Source of the DNA: Fusobacterium ulcerans
GTDB taxonomy: Bacteria > Fusobacteriota > Fusobacteriia > Fusobacteriales > Fusobacteriaceae
NCBI RefSeq assembly: GCF_003019675.1
Contig: NZ_CP028105.1
Location: 2,248,282 to 2,312,281 of the forward strand
Length of the DNA: 64,000 nucleotides
Direction: 5' to 3'
The notes under the pieces are model-generated. The model did no database searches, had not been told where the DNA came from, and saw nothing but the letters and a program-made list of their open reading frames with translations. This document shows positions 9,115-18,543 of this stretch, one piece after another; the first letter of the stretch is position 1, and each line of letters begins with the position of its first letter. The translations under genes were made by a program, and so were the position numbers.

Positions 9115-9117
9115 ATA

Positions 9118-10368
9118 TTAGTCATATAATGGAAATTTTAAGCAAAGATTTTTAACTTCTTCTTTAATTTCAGCTAATTTTTCATCATTATCGATATTAT
9201 CTACCACTCTAAGAATAAAATCAGCAATCTGCTTCATTTCATCTTCTTTCATACCTCTAGTAGTCATAGCAGGAGATCCTATTCTGATTCCACTTGTAAC
9301 CATAGGTTTTTCAGTATCGTAAGGAATTCCATTTTTATTAACTGTAATTCCAGCTTTGCCAAGAGCTTTTTCTACTTGAGCTCCAGTAAGATTTTTATTT
9401 GCTTTTACATCTATAAGCACCATATGATTATCAGTTCCACCACTGACAACTCTCAGTCCTCCAGCTCCTAAAACTTCAGCCAGTACCTTTGCGTTTTTTA
9501 CAACCTGTTTTTGATATTCTTTAAATTCAGGTTCAAGAGCCTGCTTAAATGCAACAGCTTTTGCAGCAATTATATGCATTAAAGGACCACCTTGTATTCC
9601 AGGGAAAATAGCTTTATCTATTTTTTTAGCTATCTCTTCATCATTAGTCATTATTACTCCACCACGAGGACCTCTTAGAGTTTTGTGAGTGGTAGTAGTA
9701 ACTACATGAGCATATGGAACAGGGCTTGGATGTTCTCCAGCAGCAACCAGTCCAGCTATATGAGCCATGTCTACCATGAGCATAGCACCAGCTTTATCAG
9801 CTATCTCTCTAAATTTTTTGAAATCTATTGTTCTAGAATATGCACTTGCACCAGCGACTATAAGCTTAGGTTTAACTTCCATTGCCAGTCTTTCTACTTC
9901 TTCATAATCTATATGTTCATCATCCATTCTTACACTGTAAGAATAAACGTTATAATCTTTTCCAGAGAAATTTACATTTTTTCCATGAGTCAGATGCCCA
10001 CCATGATCCAATTTCATTCCTAAAATAGTATCACCTATATTTAAAAGAGCTTTATATACTCCCATGTTAGCTTGCGATCCAGAATGAGGCTGTACATTAA
10101 CAAATTTTACATCAAAAAGTTTTTTTGCTCTTTCAATTGCTAATTTTTCAGCTATGTCTACGCATTCGCATCCACCATAGTATCTTTTGTCAGGGTAACC
10201 TTCCGCATATTTATTAGTCATTACGCTTCCAGCTGCTTCTAATATCGATTCTGATACAAAGTTTTCCGAAGCGATAAGTTCTATTCCTTCATTTTGTCTT
10301 TTTTTCTCGGCTTCTATAGCATCATAGATCTCTTTGTCATCAATAAAAAGTTTTTCTAAATTTTTCAT
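9118..10368 (-). CDS. glyA: Serine hydroxymethyltransferase
   Basis: GlyA interconverts serine and glycine while loading tetrahydrofolate with a one-carbon unit, using pyridoxal phosphate, in the cytosol. The product is 416 residues, the normal bacterial length. Clear motifs include [39 protein letters not shown], the HGGHLTHG segment, [12 protein letters not shown], and the PLP lysine in [14 protein letters not shown]. The start at 10368 is chosen because GAGGAGGGG lies just upstream and the protein then begins MKNLEKLF; an in-frame ATG 16 codons upstream (10416) lacks a ribosome site and falls on the promoter. The gene is monocistronic. Confidence 0.97.
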   Translation of the reverse strand: MKNLEKLFIDDKEIYDAIEAEKKRQNEGIELIASENFVSESILEAAGSVMTNKYAEGYPDKRYYGGCECVDIAEKLAIERAKKLFDVKFVNVQPHSGSQANMGVYKALLNIGDTILGMKLDHGGHLTHGKNVNFSGKDYNVYSYSVRMDDEHIDYEEVERLAMEVKPKLIVAGASAYSRTIDFKKFREIADKAGAMLMVDMAHIAGLVAAGEHPSPVPYAHVVTTTTHKTLRGPRGGVIMTNDEEIAKKIDKAIFPGIQGGPLMHIIAAKAVAFKQALEPEFKEYQKQVVKNAKVLAEVLGAGGLRVVSGGTDNHMVLIDVKANKNLTGAQVEKALGKAGITVNKNGIPYDTEKPMVTSGIRIGSPAMTTRGMKEDEMKQIADFILRVVDNIDNDEKLAEIKEEVKNLCLKFPLYD

Positions 10369-10406
10369 TGGTTTCCCCTCCTCAATTAAAAATAAATTAT
10401 TATTAT

Positions 10407-10435
10407 AATATAGCATAAAAATAAATTTTTATCAA
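10407..10435 (-). promoter_or_regulatory. glyA promoter
   Basis: On the minus strand TTGATA (10435-10430) and TATATT (10412-10407) are separated by 17 bp, with TGC directly before the -10 (extended -10). It also argues for the downstream start codon of glyA. Confidence 0.75.
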
Positions 10436-10543
10436 AATTAAAATAGAAAATTTATTTAAATTTTATAATAAGCTATGATATCTGAAACAAATGTAATATA
10501 ATGATTTAGAATATATAAGAACTATATTAAAAAGGAGAATAAT

Positions 10544-11404
10544 TTGAAAATAGAAAAAACTTACATTCTTACAGAAGAACAAAAAAATAACATCAATAAT
10601 CTCCAAAAAATTTGTAATGATTTTGAAAATCTTAAAGCAGAAGTTTTTCTATCTAATGAAATAAACTTTGATAAGAATATCCCTTGTTTTTTTCTTGGAT
10701 ATGAAAAAGAAAAACTGGTTGCTTTTTTAACTATTTTTCTTCCAACAAGAGAAGAGGGAGAGATTTCAGCTTTTACACATCCAGATTATAGAAGGCAGAA
10801 TAATTTTAAAAAACTTTTTAAGGAAGCTGGAGAGGTTTTAAAAGAAAATGGTGTACCTAAAGTATTATTCGTAGCAGAACCTAAAAGCGATACTTCTAAA
10901 GAAGTTCTAAAAAAAATTGGCAAGACAGAATTGATAAGATCGGAATATACATTGAGTTATTCAAAGGAAAAATTTCAAAAGAAAAAGAATAAAAGCGGCT
11001 TGGAATTTGAAATAATTTCTGAAGATAATAAAAAAATCTATTCTCAAATGACAGAAGAAATATTTAAAATGGCTGAAGGGACAAGTGATAATTTTGTAGA
11101 AAATGCAATAAATTCACCTGATAGAGAAGCATATATAGGATATCTTGCTAAGGAGAAGATAGGCATTTTTAATATGAATTATACTGATGATGGAGTCTTT
11201 CTATATGGATTGGGAATAAGAGATTGCTTTAAAAGAAAAGGTTATGGAGAAGAATTTTTAAATTTTGCTTTGGAAAAGGCTTTTGAAAAAGGAGAAAAGG
11301 CTATTCTTGATGTAGATTCAGATAATATGCCAGCATATAATTTATATAAAAAATTAGGTTTTAAAATAGAATTTCAAGCAGATTATTATGAATACTATAT
11401 TTAA
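10544..11404 (+). CDS. GNAT-family N-acetyltransferase (tandem domain)
   Basis: A 286-residue protein with two GNAT folds. The first (about residues 45-130) has a weak acetyl-CoA site (SAFTHPDYRRQNNFKKLF); the second (about 190-284) is better conserved, with GLGIRDCFKRKGYGEEFLNFAL and the DSDNMPAYNLYKKLGF motif. These enzymes transfer acetyl groups from acetyl-CoA to amines; the substrate is unknown. The start is TTG at 10544 following AAGGAG; no ATG fits better. It stands alone, ended by a strong terminator. Confidence 0.85.
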   Translation: MKIEKTYILTEEQKNNINNLQKICNDFENLKAEVFLSNEINFDKNIPCFFLGYEKEKLVAFLTIFLPTREEGEISAFTHPDYRRQNNFKKLFKEAGEVLKENGVPKVLFVAEPKSDTSKEVLKKIGKTELIRSEYTLSYSKEKFQKKKNKSGLEFEIISEDNKKIYSQMTEEIFKMAEGTSDNFVENAINSPDREAYIGYLAKEKIGIFNMNYTDDGVFLYGLGIRDCFKRKGYGEEFLNFALEKAFEKGEKAILDVDSDNMPAYNLYKKLGFKIEFQADYYEYYI

Positions 11405-11406
11405 AT

Positions 11407-11438
11407 AAAAAGAGATTGATTATGAGTCAATCTCTTTT
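11407..11438. terminator. Bidirectional terminator
   Basis: AAAAGAGATTGA pairs perfectly with TCAATCTCTTTT over a 7-base loop, between two convergent genes. Confidence 0.92.
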
Positions 11439-11448
11439 ATAGTTACAG

Positions 11449-12081
11449 TTAGTAATCCATATATACAAATCCACCACCAAGGGTAGTAGATTTAAGCCAT
11501 AGAGCGAGATCTACTTTTTTTTCAATACTCTCATCATATATGACTCCCTGTAAAATTTTATTTTCTTTATCATATTCAATTGAAGCAAGAATAACCCAAT
11601 GCCATCTGTCAAGAGTTACCTCTTCTCCACTGCATAGATTTAAAAATGCAACTGGTCTGTTCTTTGAAAGAGATTCCAAAAGAAATGATAAAAGATTTTC
11701 AAAAGAAGGTTTATCTTCATTTGGTTCAGGAACATCAAGTATATGAAGTTTAACCAGCATATCTCTTTCTTTTAAATATGGTTTAAATTTCTCGCAAAAT
11801 ATTTCAGTTGTTGGAATTCCTCTGTCTCCTGGTGTAACATATTCCCATAATTCTTCCATCAATGCCAGCATAGAACTTTTTGTACAAGGAACTTTTTCAG
11901 GACTTTCTTTGATATATCTGTAGTAATGGGTAAGCATAGCCGCAGTGGTAGGACCACATCCTGAACGACGTTGTCTTTCAGTTAAAAACCATTCCTGATC
12001 ACATCCCAGAAATATTTTATCTGTTGTATCATCTTTGATTTTAAATAAATCAAGATTTTTAATTGCTGAATTATAAAGCAT
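11449..12081 (-). CDS. C39-like papain-fold protein of unknown function
   Basis: A 210-residue protein without signal peptide. SGCGPTTAAMLTHYY near residue 40 has the shape of the cysteine-peptidase C39-like active site (Cys followed by GPT and a helix), and DRWHWVILASIEYD near residue 170 gives the matching His, so it may be a peptidase or a relic of one. Start ATG at 12081 has GGGGGTG upstream; the longer reading from 12132 lacks one. It is monocistronic. I do not recognise a named family member, and the substrate is unknown. Confidence 0.55.
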   Translation of the reverse strand: MLYNSAIKNLDLFKIKDDTTDKIFLGCDQEWFLTERQRRSGCGPTTAAMLTHYYRYIKESPEKVPCTKSSMLALMEELWEYVTPGDRGIPTTEIFCEKFKPYLKERDMLVKLHILDVPEPNEDKPSFENLLSFLLESLSKNRPVAFLNLCSGEEVTLDRWHWVILASIEYDKENKILQGVIYDESIEKKVDLALWLKSTTLGGGFVYMDY

Positions 12082-12191
12082 AATAACACCCCCTATACTT
12101 CTTTTTGCTTTTGAGGTATTTGAATATCTCATAACTTTAAGTTTTTAATATTAAACATATAATTAAAAAACAAAAAATATCTTTCAGAGCA

Positions 12192-12246
12192 TAAAAAAAT
12201 AACTGCTGAATGATATCTTTTAAATATATAATACCATTCAACAGCT
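12192..12246 (-). terminator. Terminator after dtd
   Basis: On the minus strand a 16-position stem (AGCTGTTGAATGGTAT with its near-complement, mostly perfect with G-U pairs) is followed by a T run. Confidence 0.75.
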
Positions 12247-12271
12247 ATTAAATCAACAGTAAGAATTTTTA

Positions 12272-12730
12272 CTATTTTAAATTTGCAATATCCTTTGTAT
12301 CAATTATCATTGTTACTGGTCCGTCATTAAGAAGTTCAACTTTCATATCAGCACCGAATTCTCCACATTCAGTTTTTATTCCAAAACTTCTGCATTTTTC
12401 TAAGAATTTTTCATATAACGGCTCTGCAAGATCTGGTCTGGCAGCATCTGTAAACCCCGGACGACGTCCTTTGATGCAGTTGCCATAAAGAGTAAATTGT
12501 GATATAACTAAAAGTTCTCCCTTGATATCTTCCAGTCCTAAATTCATTTTTCCCTCTGCATCTTCAAATATTCTAAGATCTTTTACTTTAGAAGCCATCC
12601 AGTTCACTTCTTTTTCTGTATCTGTATGTGTCACTCCAAGAAGTACCAGAAGACCGTTTCCTATCTCTCCCAAAACTTTTCCATCTACAGTGACGCTTGA
12701 ATGTTTTACTCTTTGAATAACTGCTCTCAT
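12272..12730 (-). CDS. dtd: D-aminoacyl-tRNA deacylase
   Basis: Dtd removes D-amino acids (and glycine from tRNA-Ala) that were charged onto tRNA by mistake. The 152-residue product has the normal length and both catalytic signatures: SQFTLYG (about residues 79-85) and the cross-subunit NDGPVTMIIDT (about 136-146). The start MRAVIQRV is the canonical N-terminus. It is monocistronic, transcribed away from pncB. Confidence 0.96.
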   Translation of the reverse strand: MRAVIQRVKHSSVTVDGKVLGEIGNGLLVLLGVTHTDTEKEVNWMASKVKDLRIFEDAEGKMNLGLEDIKGELLVISQFTLYGNCIKGRRPGFTDAARPDLAEPLYEKFLEKCRSFGIKTECGEFGADMKVELLNDGPVTMIIDTKDIANLK

Positions 12731-12836
12731 ATCTTCACCTCTAAATAATTTATATTCTAGTTAATTCTATTATAAATTTCTGACTTTTGCAAGAAGTAAA
12801 AAATGATAGATTAAATGATTTGAATCAAATAAGAAT

Positions 12837-12865
12837 TTGGAAAAACGATAAATAAATGATATAAT
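12837..12865 (+). promoter_or_regulatory. pncB promoter
   Basis: TTGGAA (12837-12842), 17-bp spacer, TATAAT (12860-12865), with TGA directly before the -10 as an extended -10. Confidence 0.7.
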
Positions 12866-12924
12866 TGATAGGATAAAACATATTATTATGTAGATTATAT
12901 TTTTGTGTCAAAAGGAGTTAGAGC

Positions 12925-14457
12925 ATGGAGAGAGAGATAGTTTTAACAGAATTTGCAAGAGTGATAAATTCAGATAGATATCAGTATACAGAAAGCGACA
13001 TTTTTTTGATGGAACACATGGAAGATAAAGAAGCTGTTTTTGATGTGTTTTTTAGAAAAACAGAAGACGGCGGATTTGCTGTAGTTTCTGGAGTACAAGA
13101 AGTGATTAATCTTATAGAAATTTTGAACAGCACAGGTGAAGAAGAAAAAAGAATGTATTTTTCAAAACTTATTCACGAAGAGCAATTAGTTGAGTATCTT
13201 TCTAAAATAAAATTCACTGGAGATATTTATGCTATGAGAGATGGAGAAATAGCCTATCCAAATGAGCCTGTTATTACTGTAAAAGCTCCATTAATTGAAG
13301 CAAAAATATTAGAGACACCTATATTGAATATAATGAATATGCAGATGGCGATAGCTACAAAAGCTTCAAGAGTTACAAGAGCAGCATACCCTGTACAGGT
13401 TTCATCTTTTGGAAGCAGAAGAGCTCATGGTTTTGACAGTGCCGTTGCTGGAAATAAAGCAGCAATCATAGGTGGATGTACAAGTCATTCAAACCTTGTG
13501 ACAGAATATAAATATGGGGTGCCAAGTATAGGAACTATGGCTCACTCATATATTCAAACTTTTGGAGTGGGAAGCCACGCTGAAAGAGTAGCTTTTGATA
13601 CATTTATAAAACATAGAAGAAATAGAAAATCAAATGCTCTTATTCTTCTTATAGACACATATAATACTATTGGAATAGGAATAAGAAATGCAATAGACTC
13701 ATTTAAAGCTTGTGGAATAGATGATAATTATCCTGGAATATATGGAATAAGAATAGATTCAGGAGACCTTGCTTATCTTTCTAAAAAATGCAGAGCTATG
13801 TTGGATGAAGCAGGACTTACAAAGGCAAAAATATTCCTTACTAACTCATTGAATGAGGAACTTATCAGATCATTGAGAGAACAGGGAGTATGTGCAGATA
13901 CATATGGAGTGGGAGACGAGATTGCTGTAAGTAAATCTAATCCTTGCTTTGGAGGAGTATACAAAATAGTTGAAATAGATAATGAACCAGTGATAAAATT
14001 ATCAGAGGATATCATAAAAATATCTAACCCTGGTTTTAAAGAAGTTTATAGAATATATGATAAAGAGGGATTAGCTTATGCTGATTTAATAACTCTTGTG
14101 AAAAATGACAGTGATAAAGAAAAATTAGTAAATGGAAAAGATATCACTATTAGAGATGAAAAATATGATTTTAAATTCAGTGATTTAAAAGAGGGATCAT
14201 ATAGTGTGAAGAAACTTACTAGAACATATGTAAAAGATGGGGAAGTTATTACAGATGAGTATGAAAAATTATTTGATGTATTAGGTTCTCAAAAATATTA
14301 TTTAGAAAGTTTAGAGAAAATATCAGCAGAAAGAAAAAGATTGGAAAATCCTCACAAATATAAAGTAGATCTTTCAGAAAATCTAATAAAATTAAAATAT
14401 GACATGATAAAAACTATACAATCAGAAATATTAAAAGATGACTCTCGTAAAAAATAA
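12925..14457 (+). CDS. pncB: Nicotinate phosphoribosyltransferase
   Basis: This enzyme makes nicotinate mononucleotide from nicotinate and PRPP with ATP, the entry step of the NAD salvage (Preiss-Handler) route. The 510-residue product is of the longer, Gram-positive-like type. Motifs seen are SFGSRRAHGFDSAVAGNKAA, the catalytic-region SNLVTEYKYGVPSIGTMAHSY, and the phosphate-binding GIRIDSGDLAYLS plus SNPCFGGVYKIV. The start is ATG after AAGGAG. It stands alone with its own promoter. No repressor site was recognised. Confidence 0.95.
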   Translation: MEREIVLTEFARVINSDRYQYTESDIFLMEHMEDKEAVFDVFFRKTEDGGFAVVSGVQEVINLIEILNSTGEEEKRMYFSKLIHEEQLVEYLSKIKFTGDIYAMRDGEIAYPNEPVITVKAPLIEAKILETPILNIMNMQMAIATKASRVTRAAYPVQVSSFGSRRAHGFDSAVAGNKAAIIGGCTSHSNLVTEYKYGVPSIGTMAHSYIQTFGVGSHAERVAFDTFIKHRRNRKSNALILLIDTYNTIGIGIRNAIDSFKACGIDDNYPGIYGIRIDSGDLAYLSKKCRAMLDEAGLTKAKIFLTNSLNEELIRSLREQGVCADTYGVGDEIAVSKSNPCFGGVYKIVEIDNEPVIKLSEDIIKISNPGFKEVYRIYDKEGLAYADLITLVKNDSDKEKLVNGKDITIRDEKYDFKFSDLKEGSYSVKKLTRTYVKDGEVITDEYEKLFDVLGSQKYYLESLEKISAERKRLENPHKYKVDLSENLIKLKYDMIKTIQSEILKDDSRKK

Positions 14458-14467
14458 GAGAGCCATC
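14431..14467 (-). terminator. Terminator of mgsA overlapping the pncB 3' end
   Basis: On the minus strand GATGGCTCTC pairs with GAGAGTCATC (one G-U) followed by TTTTAAT; the same inverted repeat overlaps the last codons of pncB. It can act in both directions, though the minus-strand version is more stable. Confidence 0.6.
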
Positions 14468-14475
14468 AAATGAAT

Positions 14476-14844
14476 CTATTTTTTTAAAGCGATTACTAAC
14501 AAATGAGCAGTAGAAAGATTAGTAGCAATAGGGATTTTGTGAACATCAGCAAGTCTGATAAGAGCTGAAATATCAGGTTCATGAGGCTGAGCTGTAAGGG
14601 GATCTCTTAAAAAAAATACAGCTTTAATCTTGTTGAGAGCGATGTCAGCACCAATTTGCTGATCTCCTCCTATTGGACCAGATTGGTATCTATGGATAGT
14701 CAGCCCAGTTGCTTCAGCTATTCTTTTCCCAGTTGTTCCAGTAGCTACTAATTCAAATTCTTTAAAGAAATCAAGATTTTCTTTTACAAAAGTAACTATT
14801 TCATCTTTCATATTGTCATGAGCTATAAGAGCGATTCTTTCCAT
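14476..14844 (-). CDS. mgsA: Methylglyoxal synthase
   Basis: MgsA converts dihydroxyacetone phosphate to methylglyoxal and phosphate, a bypass of lower glycolysis used under phosphate shortage. The 122-residue product matches a short form of the family. Motifs include ALIAHDNMK, the phosphate-binding ATGTTGK, the [12 protein letters not shown] segment with catalytic Asp, [16 protein letters not shown] and the C-terminal [10 protein letters not shown]. It is monocistronic, divergent from psd; a 20-bp palindrome lies in the shared upstream region. Confidence 0.96.
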   Translation of the reverse strand: MERIALIAHDNMKDEIVTFVKENLDFFKEFELVATGTTGKRIAEATGLTIHRYQSGPIGGDQQIGADIALNKIKAVFFLRDPLTAQPHEPDISALIRLADVHKIPIATNLSTAHLLVIALKK

Positions 14845-14901
14845 TATTATAGTTCCTCCCTTGGAAATTAATTGATATAGTTATTATATAATAATTTTGT
14901 A

Positions 14902-14921
14902 TGAAATTACCAGTAATTTCA
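14902..14921. promoter_or_regulatory. 20-bp perfect palindrome, candidate operator
   Basis: TGAAATTAC-CA-GTAATTTCA lies between the divergent mgsA and psd genes, 10 bases downstream of a TATAAT (14887-14892) pointing to psd. The position suits a repressor site for the psd operon. The binding protein is unknown. Confidence 0.45.
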
Positions 14922-14942
14922 AAATAAAAAAAGGGTGATAGA

Positions 14943-15848
14943 GTGGAATTTAGTAAAATAAGATATATAGAGAGAAAAACAGGGGAAACTCTTATAGAAA
15001 AAGTACCAGGGGAAAAGTATTTGAAGTTTTTGTACTATAATCCTCTTGGAGAACTTCCTTTGAATATGATAGTAAGAAAAAAATTTCTTACAGAATATTA
15101 TGGGAAAAAAATGGACAGCAGAGAGTCTTGTAAAAAAATACCAGCTTTTATTGAGGAAGCGGGAATAAATATAGAAGAAGCTAAAAAATCAGTAGAAGAA
15201 TTTACTTCATTTAATGATTTTTTCTATAGAGAGTTAAAAGATGGAAGAAGACCTGTAAATCAAAATGAGAATGTACTTGTTTCTCCAGCAGATGGAAAAA
15301 TAATGGTATTTGATAATTTAAGTGAAAAAGATAATCTCTTTGTAAAGGGAGACAAATTTACTTTGGAAGAATTTTTTGGAAGCAGAGAATTAGCCAAGAA
15401 ATATGAAGGAGGAGTTTTTCTTATAGTGAGACTAGCTCCAGTAGATTATCATAGATTCCATTTCCCTTCTGATGGAAAAATAAGTAAAAGTCAATTAATA
15501 GATGGATACTATTATTCAGTTTCTACTCTTGCTATCAAAAAGAATTTTAGAATATTCTGTGAAAATAAAAGAGAATATTCTATACTTGAAACAGAAAAAT
15601 TTGGAGATATAGCTATGTTTGAAGTTGGGGCTACTATGGTAGGAGGAATTAAACAGACTTATACCCCAGACTCATCTGTAAAAAAAGGTGAAGAAAAAGG
15701 ATATTTTTTCTTTGGGGGATCTACTTGTATACTTGTTTTTGAAAAAGATAAAGTGCAGATAGATAAGGATCTGCTTGAAAATACTAAAAATGGAATTGAA
15801 ACAAAAGTATATATGGGAGAACAAATTGGTATTTCCAATAAAAGATAG
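14943..15848 (+). CDS. psd: Phosphatidylserine decarboxylase
   Basis: Psd makes phosphatidylethanolamine from phosphatidylserine at the inner membrane. The 301-residue proenzyme shows the conserved SPADGKIMVF, the VDYHRFHFPSDG motif with catalytic His, GATMVGGI, and the C-terminal GGST, where self-cleavage before Ser creates the pyruvoyl cofactor (usual motif LGST; here FGGST). The start is GTG at 14943 with AAGGGTGA upstream. It is the first gene of a run with 8-bp and 9-bp gaps to the NusG-II and AI-2E genes. Confidence 0.95.
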   Translation: MEFSKIRYIERKTGETLIEKVPGEKYLKFLYYNPLGELPLNMIVRKKFLTEYYGKKMDSRESCKKIPAFIEEAGINIEEAKKSVEEFTSFNDFFYRELKDGRRPVNQNENVLVSPADGKIMVFDNLSEKDNLFVKGDKFTLEEFFGSRELAKKYEGGVFLIVRLAPVDYHRFHFPSDGKISKSQLIDGYYYSVSTLAIKKNFRIFCENKREYSILETEKFGDIAMFEVGATMVGGIKQTYTPDSSVKKGEEKGYFFFGGSTCILVFEKDKVQIDKDLLENTKNGIETKVYMGEQIGISNKR

Positions 15849-15856
15849 GGAGAGGT

Positions 15857-16261
15857 ATGAAAAGAAAGGCAAAATATTTTAAAATAGGAGACCTAGTCAT
15901 ATATTCCTTTCTTCTGTTTTTCTTTGCTACTTTAGGGATGAATATTACAAGCTTGTCTCAAGAAAAGGCTTCTAAAGTAGAGATATATGTAGATGGGAAG
16001 CTACAGTATGTATATCCATTACAGAAAGAAGAGAGAGATATTTTTGTTGATACAAATCTGGGAGGAGTAAATGTCAAATTCAAAGATGACATGGTAAGAG
16101 TGACAACCTCCAATTCACCTTTAAAGTTAAATGTAAAACAGGGATGGATAAAAGATCCGGGAGAAGTTATAATTGGTGTTCCTGATAGGCTCTTAATAAA
16201 GATAGTGGGCGATTCTAAAAATAATGATACTGGGGAAGAGTTAGACTTCGTAATAAGGTAG
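15857..16261 (+). CDS. NusG domain II-containing protein
   Basis: A 134-residue protein with one N-terminal membrane helix (about residues 15-32) followed by a small beta domain (about 40-134) of the NusG_II/DUF1312 type: VEIYVDGKLQYVYPL, then a GWIKDPGEVIIGVPDRLLIKIVG segment. Similar proteins occur widely in Firmicutes and Fusobacteria, and their job is unknown. It sits 8 bp after psd and 9 bp before the AI-2E-type gene, so it is in the same transcript. Confidence 0.82.
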   Translation: MKRKAKYFKIGDLVIYSFLLFFFATLGMNITSLSQEKASKVEIYVDGKLQYVYPLQKEERDIFVDTNLGGVNVKFKDDMVRVTTSNSPLKLNVKQGWIKDPGEVIIGVPDRLLIKIVGDSKNNDTGEELDFVIR

Positions 16262-16270
16262 GCGAGAATT

Positions 16271-17401
16271 GTGGAAAAAAAATGGACTTTTTTAAAATTT
16301 TTAGGAGCAGGGATAGTAATTGTACTGGTACAAAGTTTTTTTCAAAAATATGATGCTTTTAAAGATATATACAGTACATATATCGGCTATCTTATACCAA
16401 TGATATATGCAGTGTTCATCTCCATATTTTTGGAACCTTTAGTGAGTAAAATAGAGCAGAGATTTAAACTTGAAAGATGGGTAGCTGTAGCTATTGTCAT
16501 TGTTCTGGTAATAATAGGAGTTGCAGGGTTTGTCGGACTGATACTCCCTCAGCTTGGAAAAAGTTTTAAAGAATTATACAATAAACTTCCTCATATGCAG
16601 GAGCAGTTAGGAAGCCTCATAAAAAGAGTTCTTGATTATCTTAAAGAGAAGGAACTTCTTGTAATTGGAGAAAAGCAGATAGAGGATAATATAATCAGCT
16701 TATTAAAAAGAAATATAGGAAATCTACAGGAATTTGGAATATCAGTTCTTTTAAATATTGTATGGTGGACTATTGCTCTGAGTAAATTTTTTATAGGATT
16801 TTTCCTTGCTGTATTTATCCTATTGGACAAAGAGTATTTTATTAGATTTATAAAAAATATTTTAGCAATAATTTTTGGAAAAGAAAAAGGTATGTATTTA
16901 AGTGATTTTCTTAACCAGTCAAGAAATGTTCTTTTAAATTATGTATGGGGAAGAATAATAGCTTCAGCTTTTGTCGGAGTAATAACTTTTGTAGTATTAT
17001 TTCTGGCAGGAGTCCCTTATGCATTGTTAAGTTCTCTAATGATTGGTATGGGAAATATGATACCGTATGTAGGTTCTATTGTAGCAGGAGCTATAGCAAT
17101 ATTTTTAGTAATTCTGGCAGAACCATCAAAGATAGGGTATCTCTTCCTTGCAATGATAATAGGACAGACAGTAGATGGATGGATAGTGGGACCTAAGATA
17201 GTAAGCGAAACAGTAGGAATGAGTACTTTCTGGGTAATAGTGGCAGTACTTATTGGTGGAAGTGTTATGGGACCAATGGGAATGTTTTTTGGAGTACCAG
17301 CTTTTGGTATAATAAAACTTATCTATGAGACACAATTAAAAAAAATTGAGAATGGCAGTACAAATATTAAAAATAAAAAGGAGAAAAAATGGAAAAAATA
17401 A
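16271..17401 (+). CDS. AI-2E family transporter (PerM-like)
   Basis: A 376-residue membrane protein with about eight helices in the AI-2E/PerM arrangement: two N-terminal helices (about 8-25, 33-50), one at 69-90, a soluble helical stretch (about 95-150), then helices through residue 360. The conserved GMGNMIPYVGSIVAGA and the late DGWIVGPKIVSETVGM motifs are clear. Family members have been proposed to export AI-2 or, in other lineages, to act as Na+/H+ antiporters; the true role here is open. It starts with GTG and its 3' end overlaps the methyltransferase gene by 13 bases. Confidence 0.9.
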   Translation: MEKKWTFLKFLGAGIVIVLVQSFFQKYDAFKDIYSTYIGYLIPMIYAVFISIFLEPLVSKIEQRFKLERWVAVAIVIVLVIIGVAGFVGLILPQLGKSFKELYNKLPHMQEQLGSLIKRVLDYLKEKELLVIGEKQIEDNIISLLKRNIGNLQEFGISVLLNIVWWTIALSKFFIGFFLAVFILLDKEYFIRFIKNILAIIFGKEKGMYLSDFLNQSRNVLLNYVWGRIIASAFVGVITFVVLFLAGVPYALLSSLMIGMGNMIPYVGSIVAGAIAIFLVILAEPSKIGYLFLAMIIGQTVDGWIVGPKIVSETVGMSTFWVIVAVLIGGSVMGPMGMFFGVPAFGIIKLIYETQLKKIENGSTNIKNKKEKKWKK

Positions 17402-18543
17402 CTTTGATAGCTTCGAGTACTATGGGGCTTGAAAGTGTTGTAAAAGATGAATGCGTAGAACTTGGATTTGAAAATGTAAGGGCATTCAATGGAAGAGTAG
17501 AATTTGAAGGGACTGTAAAAGATATAGTTAAAGCAAATATACATTTAAGATGTGCAGATAGAGTATTTATAAAAATGGGAGAATTTAAAGCAGTTACATT
17601 TGAGGATCTTTTCAGAAATATGAAGAAAATAGAATGGGCTGATTTTATTCCAGAAAATGGAGAATTCCCTATAAGCTGGGTAAGTTCTGTGAAATCTAAA
17701 CTTTTTTCAAAATCTGATATACAGAAAATAGCTAAAAAAGCTATGGTAGAAAAAATGAAAGAAACTTATAAAAAAGATTATTTCTATGAAGATGGAGCTT
17801 TATATGCAATAAAAATACAAGCACATAATGATATTTTTATAGTTATGATGGATACAAGCGGAGAGGGACTGCACAAAAGAGGATATAGAGCTATAAAAAA
17901 TGAAGCTCCTATAAAAGAAACTATGGCAGCAGCTCTTGTGAGACTTTCAAGATGGAAAGGAGGAGAGAGACCTCTATTAGATCCTATGTGTGGAACAGGA
18001 ACTATCCTTATAGAAGCAGCTATGATAGCAAGAAATATAGCTCCAGGAGCAAATAGAAACTTTGCATCTGAGGGATGGAAAATAATTCCAGAAAATGAAT
18101 GGATAGAAGTGAGAGATGAAGCTTTTTCCAATGAAGATTATGAAAAAGAAGTTAAGATATATGGTTCAGATATAGATCCTGAAACTATAGAAATAGCCAG
18201 AGAAAATATAAGAAAAGCTGGTGTAGAAGATGATATAACTCTTGAGTGTAAAAATTTCTTAGATATAGAAATGGAATCAAGACAAGGGTGCCTTATAACT
18301 AACCCACCATATGGAGACAGACTTCTTGATGAAAAGGCAGTAGAAAGACTGTACGGACTTCTTGGAGATGTATGCAGAATGAGAATACCAAAATGGTCAT
18401 ACTATGTAATTACTTCATATGAAGAGTTTGAAAAATGCTTTGGAGGAAAAGCTACTAAGAACAGAAAACTATATAATGGTGGAATAAAATGCTATTATTA
18501 TCAATATTATGGAGAAAGTAATGGAAAAAATGGTAAAAAATAA
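17389..18543 (+). CDS. THUMP-domain class I SAM-dependent rRNA methyltransferase (RlmL/YpsC type)
   Basis: A 384-residue RNA methyltransferase. The N-terminal THUMP-like domain (about residues 45-155) is followed by the Rossmann methyltransferase domain with DPMCGTGTILIEAAMIA (SAM-binding motif I, about 198-213), GSDIDPETIEIARENI, and the catalytic NPPYGDRL. This is the RlmL-N/YpsC pattern, which makes N2-methylguanosine in 23S rRNA. It overlaps the AI-2E gene by 13 bases and the next gene by 23-35 bases, so translation is coupled. Confidence 0.9.
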   Translation: MEKITLIASSTMGLESVVKDECVELGFENVRAFNGRVEFEGTVKDIVKANIHLRCADRVFIKMGEFKAVTFEDLFRNMKKIEWADFIPENGEFPISWVSSVKSKLFSKSDIQKIAKKAMVEKMKETYKKDYFYEDGALYAIKIQAHNDIFIVMMDTSGEGLHKRGYRAIKNEAPIKETMAAALVRLSRWKGGERPLLDPMCGTGTILIEAAMIARNIAPGANRNFASEGWKIIPENEWIEVRDEAFSNEDYEKEVKIYGSDIDPETIEIARENIRKAGVEDDITLECKNFLDIEMESRQGCLITNPPYGDRLLDEKAVERLYGLLGDVCRMRIPKWSYYVITSYEEFEKCFGGKATKNRKLYNGGIKCYYYQYYGESNGKNGKK

